From an uncultured Pirellula sp. (GTDB taxonomy: Bacteria > Planctomycetota > Planctomycetia > Pirellulales > Pirellulaceae), in NCBI GenBank assembly GCA_903858115.1, contig CAIOHR010000114.1, positions 62,001 through 126,000 on the forward strand: a stretch of DNA of 64,000 nucleotides, written 5' to 3'. Of the stretch, positions 16,622 to 25,919 are shown piece by piece (positions within the stretch are counted from its first letter, which is position 1; every line of letters starts with the position of its first letter). Under the pieces are notes generated by a model. The model was not told where the DNA came from. It made no database searches and worked only from the letters and a program-made list of their open reading frames with translations. A program made the position numbers and the translations under genes.

Positions 16622-16660
16622 GCACGAAGGTTACTGAAATTACTACACTTCTTTGGTGCT

Positions 16661-18010
16661 TCAATCGATGACACAAATGGGCCAACGAGATAAGTGCGAG
16701 ATACGACGAGCTTCGTCGATCGAAGAGACAAAAACAGCACCTTGGGAAAACGGCAAACAATGGAGACGCACATCGTCAGCCACCCGCCATTCTCGTTCGC
16801 TACGCCAGTCTCTTCCATTTCCCGTGTCAGAATAGACCTGCGAGAAATTGGACTCTTCCTTGGACAATGTTCGCATCTCGGTTTTAGTACAATAACGGAC
16901 TTGCTGACAGCCGAGCGAAACGAGCCATCGGGTTGCGATCATCAATCCGTAAGGCTCCCAATCCCAACGAGACAGATGGGATTCGAATCGACGTGATGCT
17001 ATCAACTCCGGAAGTGAACAAGCAGAAAAGGATACCGTCGCACGGGCTCCTGGCTTCAATGCTGAGGTGGCAACAAGTCGTCGTTTCTCCAAAATTCGAA
17101 CCAACGAGTCCATTGCAGTAGGGGCGCACTTCCAGGGAGTCTCAAATATCTCATCATGAAACTGCTCGATGGACTGGTCCGGCCATGGACCACGTCGAGC
17201 TCTTGTACAGTGAATCAAGAACTTCCCGGTGATTGGTTTCCATTGACTGGCGAAGAAGATAGGAGCCATCGTCACGGGACCAAGAGATTTGCATGGTATC
17301 CCGAGCGTAGAGATCGTTGGCTCTCCATCTCCGCCCAAATGACATATCCAGCCGATTACACCTTGATCCAACCACCTCTTGGCGAAAGTCTTACCACCTA
17401 TTTTCGAAAGGTCTTTCTCATAACGAATACCGAGTATCACGGTCCCTGGCGAAAAAGCTTTGTCTCGCAATCTCAAGTCAATCAGCTCAGCTATTTTTCC
17501 TTTTGGTCGAATCTCCAAAGCAAACAAGCAGTGGCTTAGTGATACAACGGCTCGATCATGGATAGGCAAATGGAGAAACTCAGTTCGATCTGACGAACGC
17601 TCTATTGCCAGAATTACGAAAACGAGCGATCCATTTTGTCGCAGCGTTTCATCCTCGATCTCATGGGTGGCACGCGACAAAGTGCCTTGATGATGTGAGA
17701 CTATCAGCTCTATTGCAGGTACTTGCAAACTGGTGCAAGCCGTTCGAATGGCCCGCGAGTAAGGCGTATCTCTCGCAAATAGAACGCGGTACCCTTGCTG
17801 GCTCGCGAATCGGATCGCTGCCATCAACTTTGTTTGCCACTCTGAAGATGCGAATCCGTTGAATTCCGAGTGAGAAGACACAATCCCTAGGGTCGGCACA
17901 TCCCACGCTAGCTTCGTCTTCGATACGAGCGTACCTTGGCCGATCCAACGAGCGAAGGAGTCCTCCGAAGGAAAAGGAGGCTCGCTGAAACGAATCGGAA
18001 ACGTTTCCAA
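16661..18010 (-). CDS. conserved-looking protein of unknown function, possible SLOG/DprA-like nucleotide-binding domain
   Basis: About 449 residues, TTG start at 18010, 14 nt after the Nudix gene. The N-terminal half has a Rossmann-like layout: GIVSSHSEF, then IRFASQQGYRVLFARDTPYS, later HDRAVVSLSHCLFALEIRPK and PGTVILGIRYE. This order resembles SLOG/DprA-like ligand-binding proteins (weak, by eye). The C-terminal half carries strong motifs that look family-defining: FLIHCTRARRGPWPDQS, RWDWEPYGLMI and SEREWRVADDVRL. I do not know a function for such proteins. Position between a Nudix hydrolase and a macro domain suggests work on a nucleotide or ADP-ribose derivative. Confidence 0.8.
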   Translation of the reverse strand: METFPIRFSEPPFPSEDSFARWIGQGTLVSKTKLAWDVPTLGIVSSHSEFNGFASSEWQTKLMAAIRFASQQGYRVLFARDTPYSRAIRTACTSLQVPAIELIVSHHQGTLSRATHEIEDETLRQNGSLVFVILAIERSSDRTEFLHLPIHDRAVVSLSHCLFALEIRPKGKIAELIDLRLRDKAFSPGTVILGIRYEKDLSKIGGKTFAKRWLDQGVIGWICHLGGDGEPTISTLGIPCKSLGPVTMAPIFFASQWKPITGKFLIHCTRARRGPWPDQSIEQFHDEIFETPWKCAPTAMDSLVRILEKRRLVATSALKPGARATVSFSACSLPELIASRRFESHLSRWDWEPYGLMIATRWLVSLGCQQVRYCTKTEMRTLSKEESNFSQVYSDTGNGRDWRSEREWRVADDVRLHCLPFSQGAVFVSSIDEARRISHLSRWPICVID

Positions 18011-18024
18011 TCAGAGCACCGCTT

Positions 18025-18741
18025 TCAACGAAACCAAAGGAGCATAGGTTCGGCCTCAACAATCGATCGAACCAATTGACGAAGTTCACCTAAGATCATC
18101 GCTGTCGCTCCCCACACAAAGTGATCGCCAACTCGGAACCCAGGCACATCAAATAGACTCGAACCTCGTTGCATCGTACCCACAACGACTGCCTCATCGA
18201 TGACCAGCGATTGTAGCGGAAAAAAAATTAGCTCGGCAACTTCGTCTGGATTCGGCTGGAAAGTTAGAAGTGACGAACAAACACTAACGACTGGAACAAC
18301 TTGGTGACGGCTCGCATAGACATAGAGCGGCCGAAGCTGTCCAATCAGTTCTAGGTCGTCCGTCGAACAACCTAATTCTTCACCAAATTCTCGGCAAGCA
18401 GTCTTCCAAACCGTTTCTCCGGTTTCGGCGCGGCCCCCAGGCAGTGAGATTTGCCCTGCATGATCCAACATCTGAGGCGGTCGCAGTGTCAATGGTATGG
18501 ACCAACCACCTCGGCTATCTGGAACCAACGAAACATTGACAGCGGCTGGGTGTGAGTACCTCGGTGCTGGGCCTCGATGGCGACCATACGCGTATTTGGG
18601 TGCCAGTTGCCGATAGGCGTCGATGGCGTATGCGGCTGTAGCTGAATTCCTAGACGTTTTCTTGTGGGGGCGATCCGAGAGCAGCATTCGCAGCTTTTCT
18701 GGGATACTGGCTAGGTCTGTAGTCGATGACATGGTTGTCAC
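18025..18741 (-). CDS. Nudix hydrolase, CoA diphosphatase-like
   Basis: 238 residues with a Nudix box at about residues 102-124: GGRAETGETVWKTACREFGEELG, matching G-x5-E-x7-R-E-x2-E-E. The preceding LTLRPPQMLDHAGQISLPGG resembles the CoA pyrophosphatase (NudL/NUDT7/8, UPF0035) signature LLTxRSxxLRxHxGQ, so CoA or a CoA derivative is the default substrate guess. The TLR variant and the operon with a macro domain leave ADP-ribose or another nucleoside diphosphate derivative open. It is the first gene of the four-gene minus-strand unit and is divergent from the SNF2 helicase gene. Confidence 0.85.
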   Translation of the reverse strand: MTTMSSTTDLASIPEKLRMLLSDRPHKKTSRNSATAAYAIDAYRQLAPKYAYGRHRGPAPRYSHPAAVNVSLVPDSRGGWSIPLTLRPPQMLDHAGQISLPGGRAETGETVWKTACREFGEELGCSTDDLELIGQLRPLYVYASRHQVVPVVSVCSSLLTFQPNPDEVAELIFFPLQSLVIDEAVVVGTMQRGSSLFDVPGFRVGDHFVWGATAMILGELRQLVRSIVEAEPMLLWFR

Positions 18742-18881
18742 AGTTTGGTGCGAAACCTCTCCATTGTACGTTAATTTCCCCGAGATGACGACGTGAATTT
18801 TGCCATTTCTACGATCATCTTTCTATGTTCATAGAATGCTCGATTTCGTCTTGTCAAAGGGCCACTTGATAAGGCACACTA

Positions 18882-21800
18882 GTGGACTTGCTCACGGCTT
18901 ACCCCCAATGGATGGAACGACATCGAATGACGAACTTGGCACAACTGGACCCTCCCAAGGCGACCGGATTGATTGTCCATATTCTCCAAGCAATCGCCCA
19001 ACTCGAAAAAAAAATCCGTCCACAACAATTGTTGATGGCTCGATACTATTCGACAAACGATTTACCGAGGCTGAAGCGGACCGAATCAACGCTTCAATGG
19101 GATTTCGAGCTCCAAGGTGTTGCACCCGTCCGTGGCCAGTTCAATACGAGTATTCTTTTTGATCTGGACACTCGCCACCTGAATGTGTCCGTCGATGATC
19201 TTTCGGTCCGCGTCGTCAAGCAATTGAGCGCTCAATGTTCTTGCTTTGAAGAAGTGAAGCCATGCGTGCATCAAATCTTTTGCTTGCATTATCTTCGCAG
19301 ACAATTGAGCCAGCGATCAACCGAAGACGCGATGCAATGGATGGAAAGCTGCATCACAGATGGCCGTCATGCTGGAAAGAAGTTTGTGGAATCGCTCGAC
19401 TATCTAAAGACGCCTGAGATCGTCGAAGACCCGGAAGAGCCGCAGGAACGGGAACGACTCATTCGCATTCAGTGGCGGATCAGCTTCGCTCAACATTCCA
19501 TCAGAATCAATCCGTATTTGCAGTCGATGCGCAAACGAGGAGGATGGAACAAAGGGCGGTTGGTTCGCGAATCGTTGGATTCGGTGGATGAAACTTCGTT
19601 AAGCCATCCTTCCGATCGAATGCTTGTGCTTTTGCTTCAAGCGGCCGAGGAATCGTATCGAGGCCAAACTCCACGGTTGATTCGTGAGTGTTTGAAACTT
19701 CTCACGGATCATCCAAACGTCACCCTCGATGATGAACAACAAACCCCGATTCGAATTCGCGAATGTCCCCTCGAGGTTCGAGTCGAGGAAGAATCCGAGA
19801 CCTATCGTCCGAGCGTCTACCAAGGGGACTTTCAGATCGTATCGACGAAAGATGGCACGAATTACTCGATAGGATCGATCAACAACAATGAATCGGTTAT
19901 GTTTCGATTGGATCGAGACCAACGCTGTATTCTTGTCAGCACGATGGATCAGCGCGTGAAACGCCTTATCGATGATTTGCAATTGGCCGAACGGCGCGAA
20001 GCGGTCTTCGATCAAGAAACAGCGGAGCAATTTGCGGATCTGATCGCACGTTCCGCAAACCCAGCTCAAGTCCAAATCAACCTTCCGGAACGGTTAGCTG
20101 GTCCTGAACAACCGCTTGAGCCGAAGATCGAAGTGCATCTTTCTCCGTTTGGAAAGGAAAGTTTGCGAGTATCGCTTCGGGTTGCATGTGATGTCGTATC
20201 TGATCCGCCAGTTCCAGGGGCCGAGCCTGATCGATTACGAGTCGCGACGGCAGCTGGCCGATTTCAATTGCTGCGGGTTTTGGATGAAGAATCGATTCAC
20301 GCCGATGAAATTGCCGGAATCCTCGAGCTTGGGAAACTCTCCTACGAAAGTACGTACACGTGGATCGCGGAAACACCCGACGACTCGCTTGACCTTATTC
20401 AGCGAATACAACAATTGGGTGAAGCCGCTCCAACGGTTTGCTGGCCGAAGAGTCAGCCGATGCGCATCATTGGTGAGATCACTCCGCAGCGATTGCAGGT
20501 TAGATTGACGAGCCAACGAGATTGGTTTGGCGTCGAAGGCTTTGCAAAGCTTGAGGGATTGGAGATTCCGTTGGCCGAATTATTGGCCGCATTGCGAGGT
20601 GGACGCCGGTTCATTCCACTCGGTGATGGCCAGTTTGCCATGATTTCCGAACAACTGCGGCAACGATTGAATAGTATTCAAGACGTGTCGCAAAGTGATA
20701 GCGGCCAGATCAAAGTGTCGCGAGCGGCGACTGCAGTTGTCGAAGAAGCGCTCGGAACAGATATTTCTTACGAATCAGATGCTTCTTGGCGCGATGCATT
20801 AGACCGATTGGCTACGGCCAAAAACCTGAAGCCCGAATTGCCCGCAAACCTGATGGCGGATTTGAGAGATTATCAAAAATCTGGTTATGGTTGGCTCTGT
20901 CGACTAGCGCATTGGGGTATTGGTGGATGCCTGGCGGATGACATGGGTCTCGGGAAGACAGTGCAGACACTTGGAGTATTGCTCGATAGAGCGAAGAAAG
21001 GGGCGGCGTTGGTTATCGCCCCGACCAGCGTAGGTTCCAACTGGCAGCGTGAAACAGAAAAGTTTGCACCATCTTTGAATGCAAAACTCTATCGGGAGCA
21101 TGATCGTCAAACGCTTATCGATACGGCTGGGCCTGGTGACTTGATCATCACAAGCTATCAATTGTTGCAACGAGACGTCGACCGATTTACCGCCAAGTCT
21201 TGGTACACACTCGTCTTGGACGAAGCGCAATTCATCAAGAACTTTCAAACAAAAACAGCGCAAGCAGTACGGCAACTCGACGCGGATTGGCGGATTGCAT
21301 TGTCAGGTACTCCCCTAGAAAATCACCTGGGCGAGCTCTGGAGCTTGATGCGCACCGTGAGCCCTGGTTTATTGGGATCATGGGATCGATTCCGTAAGAA
21401 TTTTGCGGAGCCGATCGAACGACAAGGGAACCGCGAACGTTTGCAAGCACTCGGTCGCGTGGTCAGGCCCTTCATTTTGAGAAGAACGAAAAAGGAAGTA
21501 CTTTCGGAGCTTCCAGAACGAACCGAAATCGTCCGCTATGCCGAATTCTCTGATGAAGAGCGCAAAAAGTACGACGCCGCAAGATTGGCTGCGATCAATG
21601 AAATCACCAAGCCAGATGGAGAAGAGCCTGAAGCTCAAATGCGTATTCGTGTACTCGCATGGTTAACACGATTGCGTCAGCTTTCGTGCCACCCAGCATT
21701 GGTGGATAAACGCTGGACAGAGTCGTCCGCTAAGCTCGATCTATTTATGGAGATTGTAAACGAGTTGCGAGAAGGGGAGCATCGAGCCCTCGTTTTCAGT

Positions 21801-22250
21801 CAGTTTGTTCAGCATCTCTCTTTGCTTCGGGAAGCTCTCGACAAATCAGGTGTAACGTACCAATATCTCGACGGTTCGACGCCAGCTGCAAAACGCCAAG
21901 AGGCCGTGGATCGATTCCAAGCCGGGGAAGGAGACTTGTTCTTGATCTCACTCAAGGCGGGAGGGACGGGGTTGAATTTGACTGCGGCAGACTACGTTAT
22001 CCACATGGATCCATGGTGGAATCCAGCCGTCGAAGATCAAGCGACCGACCGGGCGCATCGTATTGGACAGCAACGCGCTGTTACTGTATATCGTTTGGTA
22101 GCCAAGGATACGATTGAACAACAGATTTTGGCTTTACACGCAGATAAACGAGAGCTCATCAGTGGTGTACTGGACGGTGCAGATCGTGCAGGAAGAATGT
22201 CAACAGATGAGCTAGTCTCATTGATCCGCCTGAGTCAAGTAGCCACCTAG
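18882..22250 (+). CDS. SWIM zinc-finger SNF2-family DEAD/DEAH helicase
   Basis: 1122 residues from the GTG at 18882, which has AAGG seven nt upstream; ATGs at 18912 and 18927 are alternatives. A SWIM zinc-binding motif (CSC...CVHQIFC, about residues 123-137) is followed by a long linker region and a SNF2 ATPase: Walker A DDMGLGKTVQT, motif II LDEAQFIKN, motif III ALSGTPLENHLGELWSLM, and motifs V-VI SLKAGGTGLNLTAADYVI and RAHRIGQQRAVTVYRL. It is probably a DNA-dependent ATP-driven translocase acting on protein-DNA complexes, in transcription or repair; the partner is unknown. It is transcribed divergently from the Nudix gene, with 140 nt between. Confidence 0.92.
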   Translation: MDLLTAYPQWMERHRMTNLAQLDPPKATGLIVHILQAIAQLEKKIRPQQLLMARYYSTNDLPRLKRTESTLQWDFELQGVAPVRGQFNTSILFDLDTRHLNVSVDDLSVRVVKQLSAQCSCFEEVKPCVHQIFCLHYLRRQLSQRSTEDAMQWMESCITDGRHAGKKFVESLDYLKTPEIVEDPEEPQERERLIRIQWRISFAQHSIRINPYLQSMRKRGGWNKGRLVRESLDSVDETSLSHPSDRMLVLLLQAAEESYRGQTPRLIRECLKLLTDHPNVTLDDEQQTPIRIRECPLEVRVEEESETYRPSVYQGDFQIVSTKDGTNYSIGSINNNESVMFRLDRDQRCILVSTMDQRVKRLIDDLQLAERREAVFDQETAEQFADLIARSANPAQVQINLPERLAGPEQPLEPKIEVHLSPFGKESLRVSLRVACDVVSDPPVPGAEPDRLRVATAAGRFQLLRVLDEESIHADEIAGILELGKLSYESTYTWIAETPDDSLDLIQRIQQLGEAAPTVCWPKSQPMRIIGEITPQRLQVRLTSQRDWFGVEGFAKLEGLEIPLAELLAALRGGRRFIPLGDGQFAMISEQLRQRLNSIQDVSQSDSGQIKVSRAATAVVEEALGTDISYESDASWRDALDRLATAKNLKPELPANLMADLRDYQKSGYGWLCRLAHWGIGGCLADDMGLGKTVQTLGVLLDRAKKGAALVIAPTSVGSNWQRETEKFAPSLNAKLYREHDRQTLIDTAGPGDLIITSYQLLQRDVDRFTAKSWYTLVLDEAQFIKNFQTKTAQAVRQLDADWRIALSGTPLENHLGELWSLMRTVSPGLLGSWDRFRKNFAEPIERQGNRERLQALGRVVRPFILRRTKKEVLSELPERTEIVRYAEFSDEERKKYDAARLAAINEITKPDGEEPEAQMRIRVLAWLTRLRQLSCHPALVDKRWTESSAKLDLFMEIVNELREGEHRALVFSQFVQHLSLLREALDKSGVTYQYLDGSTPAAKRQEAVDRFQAGEGDLFLISLKAGGTGLNLTAADYVIHMDPWWNPAVEDQATDRAHRIGQQRAVTVYRLVAKDTIEQQILALHADKRELISGVLDGADRAGRMSTDELVSLIRLSQVAT

Positions 22251-22297
22251 GAACGGTCTCACTGCTCTAGTAGCTCACATTAGCTCGATTGAAAAAG

Positions 22298-22335
22298 CTC
22301 GATTGAAACCTTCACGAACAGGTGCAATCGAGTTT
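22298..22335. terminator. hairpin between convergent helicase and DUF2617 genes
   Basis: Inverted repeat CTCGATTG (22298-22305) / CAATCGAG (22325-22332) followed by TTTATAG on the plus strand. It lies between the two convergent stop codons and is a plausible, fairly weak, intrinsic terminator. An extra direct copy of AGCTCGATTGAA lies just before it. Confidence 0.5.
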
Positions 22336-22873
22336 ATAGCGTATGGAACGTCGAAACTGATTTTAGAATAGTATGGTCGTCCGGAAAGGTGTGGAATGCC
22401 TGAATGCTCATTTGGCATTCTCGTTCCTCGATGTGAAGATAGCTGACAGCACCGTAGGCAATTCTACCGCTAGAATCAAACGTCTGAAGCAATTCACTTT
22501 CGCAATTGCTACGTTGGAGCTGTGTTTGCACCATCCAAAACATGTCAGGGGAGACCGACTCTCGTTCGCATTCGGTTGAATATCGAATACGTGCATTCCG
22601 TTCTACTTTTTGATGGAACTTTCCGCGAAGAGGCGAAGCGATGATGCGGCGCCGTTGGGGAAGCATCTGTTTGCAAGAGCAGACCACTTCGGAGATGACC
22701 GAGTTTCCTTTGACAAACGTAATGACGTGACCATCACCGGTAATGTCGATTCTGGCAGAGTAGTTTGATCGCTGAATCAGCCGCGTCCGGTAGACATGAA
22801 AAAGTTCTGGGTGAATCGATCGTCCGAATACGTAAAGAGCATGCTCAGCGATGGTCGGTCGAATCGATAACAC
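22334..22873 (-). CDS. DUF2617-like protein of unknown function
   Basis: About 179 residues from a GTG at 22873, which has GAAAGG about 7 nt upstream; a TTG at 22888 is the other option. The N-terminal portion ALYVFGRSIHPELFHVY and ITGDGHVITF resembles the DUF2617 family, found in planctomycetes and actinobacteria, with no known role. No membrane segments. Convergent with the SNF2 helicase gene and about 55 nt from the next plus-strand frame. Confidence 0.6.
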   Translation of the reverse strand: MLSIRPTIAEHALYVFGRSIHPELFHVYRTRLIQRSNYSARIDITGDGHVITFVKGNSVISEVVCSCKQMLPQRRRIIASPLRGKFHQKVERNARIRYSTECERESVSPDMFWMVQTQLQRSNCESELLQTFDSSGRIAYGAVSYLHIEERECQMSIQAFHTFPDDHTILKSVSTFHTL

Positions 22874-22928
22874 TTGGCAACCTTTCAACGAGAATAGTAA
22901 CGAGTAGGCGGCGGATTATAGCCTGACG

Positions 22929-23150
22929 ATGATACGCCTACCAATATCAACTTCGCAACAATCAATGCAACAAAATCTAGGTAAAGTTCAAAAGACTTCT
23001 CTCGATTTTCTGCGTATCGACTTCGAATCCCCTCTTGACATAAAGGCTGAAGCCGTCACGAAAGGCGAGTTGTCACCGTTGTGGTTGATTTGTGGTAGCA
23101 TAATGAACTGGAATCCTAACTCTCTACTCCAACTGCTGAAAGAAAATTGA
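22929..23150 (+). CDS. possible small protein in front of glgA
   Basis: A 73-residue frame whose TGA stop directly abuts the glgA ATG (TGAATG). No family recognised and no clear ribosome binding site. The tight junction with glgA is the only reason to suspect a real leader gene. It could equally be non-coding leader sequence of glgA. Confidence 0.25.
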   Translation: MIRLPISTSQQSMQQNLGKVQKTSLDFLRIDFESPLDIKAEAVTKGELSPLWLICGSIMNWNPNSLLQLLKEN

Positions 23151-24632
23151 ATGCACATCGTCATGGCCGCCTCCGAGGCTGTTCCATTTGCAAAGACTGG
23201 TGGTCTAGCGGACGTTTGTGGGGCTTTACCAAAACAGTTTGTGGCGAGAGGTCATCATTGCAGTTTGTTTTTGCCTGGTTATCGACGAGCGATTCATTCG
23301 GGACTTCCCATCGAGGATACGCACGTCTCTTTTGTGGTTGACATGGCGGGCAAACAAGTTGCTTCGAGAATTTTGAAAGTGCGCATGCATGATGGAGCCG
23401 TGTCGGTTTACTTAGTAGACCAACCTCATTACTTCGATCGTGACAATCTTTATGGCGACGAGCACGGAGATTACAAGGACAACGCTGAGCGTTTTTGTTT
23501 TTTCTGTCGATCGGTTGTGGAGGCAATTGAGCGATTGCGTCTCCATGTAGACATTGTGCATTGCCATGACTGGCAAACAGGATTGATCCCGGCCTATTTA
23601 AAAACAGGCTTTGGGCAAAAGCAATGGTACCAACATGCGGCAACGGTTTTAACCATCCACAATCTTGCCTATCAAGGTCGATTTTGGTCCCATGATATGA
23701 ACCTAACTGCGATGGATTGGAAGTTTTTCAACTGGCAGCAGATGGAGTTTTTTGGCGACCTCAATTTGCTTAAAACGGGAATCGCTTTCTCCGACTTTAT
23801 CACCACAGTCAGTCCTAGCTATGCGCGAGAAATTCAAACGCCAGAACACGGATGCGGTCTTGATGGTCTACTACGATCAAAGCAGGCAAAGCTTGCAGGA
23901 ATCGTCAATGGAGTTGATTACGATCTTTGGGATCCGCGGCACGACAAGAACATCGCCCAGAACTATGGTGTCGAAAACTGGAAAGATGGAAAAGCGCTGT
24001 GCAAGTTAGACCTTCAAACCAAAATGGGTTTACCTGTGGACCCAAATGTGCCCGTCATTGGCCTCATCGGGAGATTGGCTGAGCAAAAGGGATGGGATCT
24101 CGTAAAGCCGTTGCTAGAAACGTCTATCGAAAGCATACCTGCTCAATGGGTGATCCTTGGAAACGGGGAACCACGGTTTTCGGACTCGATCGGATCGTTG
24201 GCAAGTCGGTACCCTCATCGTCTCGCTGTTCGTTTCGAATTTTCCGATCCGTTGGCGCACAAGATAGAAGCGGGAGCAGACATGTTTCTGATGCCTAGCC
24301 GCTATGAACCGTGTGGATTGAATCAGTTGTATAGTCTGAGATTCGGTACGATCCCCTTAGTCCACGCGACGGGCGGATTGATTGACACTGTAGCCGACGC
24401 CGAACAATCAGCTGAAGTTGCGACCGGCTTCTCCTTTCAGGATTATTCGCTGGACGGAATTCGAGAATGTGTGAAGAAGGCGATGAATACCTATTCGCAC
24501 GAACCAGAACGATGGAGTACACTGGTCGAAAGAGGCATGCAGCAAGACTGGTCGTGGTCAAGCAGTGCAGCACTCTATGAATCAGTCTACAGCCGTGCTC
24601 GCGAACAAGCGGCGATCGAGGGGCGGCTATAG
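23151..24632 (+). CDS. glgA: glycogen (starch) synthase, GT5 family
   Basis: Transfers glucose from ADP-glucose to alpha-1,4-glucan. 493 residues, normal length. The start MHIVMAASEAVPFAKTGGLA carries the KTGGLADV substrate-binding motif. Other landmarks are HCHDWQTGLIPAYL, the TVSPSYAREIQTPEHGCGL stretch, NGVDYDLWDP, GLIGRLAEQKGWDL, and the C-terminal nucleotide-binding RYEPCGLNQLYSLRFGTIP. No other glycogen genes (glgC, glgB, glgP) lie in the window. The next gene starts 25 nt downstream and is probably cotranscribed. Confidence 0.96.
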   Translation: MHIVMAASEAVPFAKTGGLADVCGALPKQFVARGHHCSLFLPGYRRAIHSGLPIEDTHVSFVVDMAGKQVASRILKVRMHDGAVSVYLVDQPHYFDRDNLYGDEHGDYKDNAERFCFFCRSVVEAIERLRLHVDIVHCHDWQTGLIPAYLKTGFGQKQWYQHAATVLTIHNLAYQGRFWSHDMNLTAMDWKFFNWQQMEFFGDLNLLKTGIAFSDFITTVSPSYAREIQTPEHGCGLDGLLRSKQAKLAGIVNGVDYDLWDPRHDKNIAQNYGVENWKDGKALCKLDLQTKMGLPVDPNVPVIGLIGRLAEQKGWDLVKPLLETSIESIPAQWVILGNGEPRFSDSIGSLASRYPHRLAVRFEFSDPLAHKIEAGADMFLMPSRYEPCGLNQLYSLRFGTIPLVHATGGLIDTVADAEQSAEVATGFSFQDYSLDGIRECVKKAMNTYSHEPERWSTLVERGMQQDWSWSSSAALYESVYSRAREQAAIEGRL

Positions 24633-24657
24633 TCAATCGACTACGGAGCACACCGGT

Positions 24658-25824
24658 ATGCATGAAACTCGCTACGACTGGTTAGCGGACCGATGGGTAA
24701 TTTTTGCTCCGAATCGCGAAGAGCGACCAAATGAATTCAAGTCTGTAGGTTGTGTAGCTAGCCCTTCAGAAATACACAATCCGTCATGCCCTTTCTGTAA
24801 AGGGTTCGAGCACTCGACTCCTTCGCCAACTCTCGTTTTGCCTCACATAGATTTGGAGTCCTCACGGCCGTTACACCGCGAGGGCTACGCAGAAGATCGA
24901 GAAACTTTACCATCCTGGTTGGTTCGTGTCGTACCCAACAAGTTTCCTGCAATGGCTGGAAATAGCGGACTCGCTCCTCGCGCGACACCGATGGATCCAA
25001 TATCTATGCGGTCGACTCCATACGGCAGAGCAGAATTTGAATCCGAATCGGAGGTGCAAACCGAAAGCTCCGTCGCAGTCGCGGGTGATGTCTCCCATCT
25101 GTTTCGTAGCGAGCATCCGTCGGGCTGCCACGAGGTTGTTATTGAGTCACCGAATCATGTCGCCAGTCTTGCTTCCATGCCCACGGAGCACATAGAGCTT
25201 GTATTGGAAGCCTACAGGAAACGACTGCTTCACTGGCGTTCCCATACCAACATCCAATTTGCTGTCGTCTTTAAGAACTTCGGAGCGGACGCTGGTGCCT
25301 CTCTCTCGCATACCCATAGTCAGATTATCTGTCTCGATTTTGTTCCAAGCGATGTTCAGCGGATACATCAAAGGTTGGTCAAGCATCACGAAGTGTATGG
25401 GTGCTGTTATATTTGCCAGGTAATGCACGAAGAGGTTCGACACCGCGACAGAATCGTCATGGAGAGCGAGCATTTCGTGGTAATCTGTCCTTTTGCTTCC
25501 CGTTTCCCCTTTGCCTTTTCCATTATCCCGAGAAGGCATCGACCGCACTTCGAAGACACTTCCGCTGCGGAACTCTTGGACCTTGCAACAGTTCTCAAAT
25601 CGAGTCTCTCGGCACTCGAGCGAGCACAGCCTGAGGCCGCCTACAATTACGTCTTGCAATCCAGCCCGTTTCATCAATTCGATGACGAAGCACATCATTG
25701 GCGATTGCGGGTGATTCCTAGACTTAGCAAAGTCGCAGGTTTCGAATGGGGATCCGATTGCTTTATCAACACAATCAAGCCCGAAGTTGCCGCGCAAATC
25801 TTGCGAGAACATCTGCGACCTTAA
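24658..25824 (+). CDS. GalT-like nucleotidyltransferase (galactose-1-phosphate uridylyltransferase or ADP-glucose phosphorylase type)
   Basis: 388 residues from the ATG at 24658 (MHETRYDWLADRWVIFAP); an earlier in-frame ATG lies inside glgA and is unlikely. HIT-superfamily GalT fold: zinc-ligand pair CPFC, HPSGCHEVVIESPNH, and the active-site segment SHTHSQIICLDFVP. The active-site motif is H-T-H rather than the H-P-H of classical GalT. Classical GalT makes UDP-galactose, but related enzymes use ADP-glucose or ApnA. Position 25 nt after glgA makes an ADP-glucose-linked activity attractive; this is inference. Confidence 0.8.
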   Translation: MHETRYDWLADRWVIFAPNREERPNEFKSVGCVASPSEIHNPSCPFCKGFEHSTPSPTLVLPHIDLESSRPLHREGYAEDRETLPSWLVRVVPNKFPAMAGNSGLAPRATPMDPISMRSTPYGRAEFESESEVQTESSVAVAGDVSHLFRSEHPSGCHEVVIESPNHVASLASMPTEHIELVLEAYRKRLLHWRSHTNIQFAVVFKNFGADAGASLSHTHSQIICLDFVPSDVQRIHQRLVKHHEVYGCCYICQVMHEEVRHRDRIVMESEHFVVICPFASRFPFAFSIIPRRHRPHFEDTSAAELLDLATVLKSSLSALERAQPEAAYNYVLQSSPFHQFDDEAHHWRLRVIPRLSKVAGFEWGSDCFINTIKPEVAAQILREHLRP

Positions 25825-25919
25825 GCCAACCTTTGAGCATCCACACTCGAAGCCGTTACGGCCCGTCTTGCCACTTGTTCGCGCGGCGTCCGCTCTTTAG
25901 GCATGCATCAGCCTATTAC

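Noticed and set aside
15867..16760. Longer 297-codon version of the macro-domain gene
   Set aside because: The first 133 codons show no macro features and cover the small upstream frame; the domain begins exactly at the ATG at 16361.
16361..18010. A DarT-DarG toxin-antitoxin pair
   Set aside because: The macro domain resembles DarG, but no neighbouring protein has DarT features; the 449-aa and 85-aa proteins do not look like DarT.
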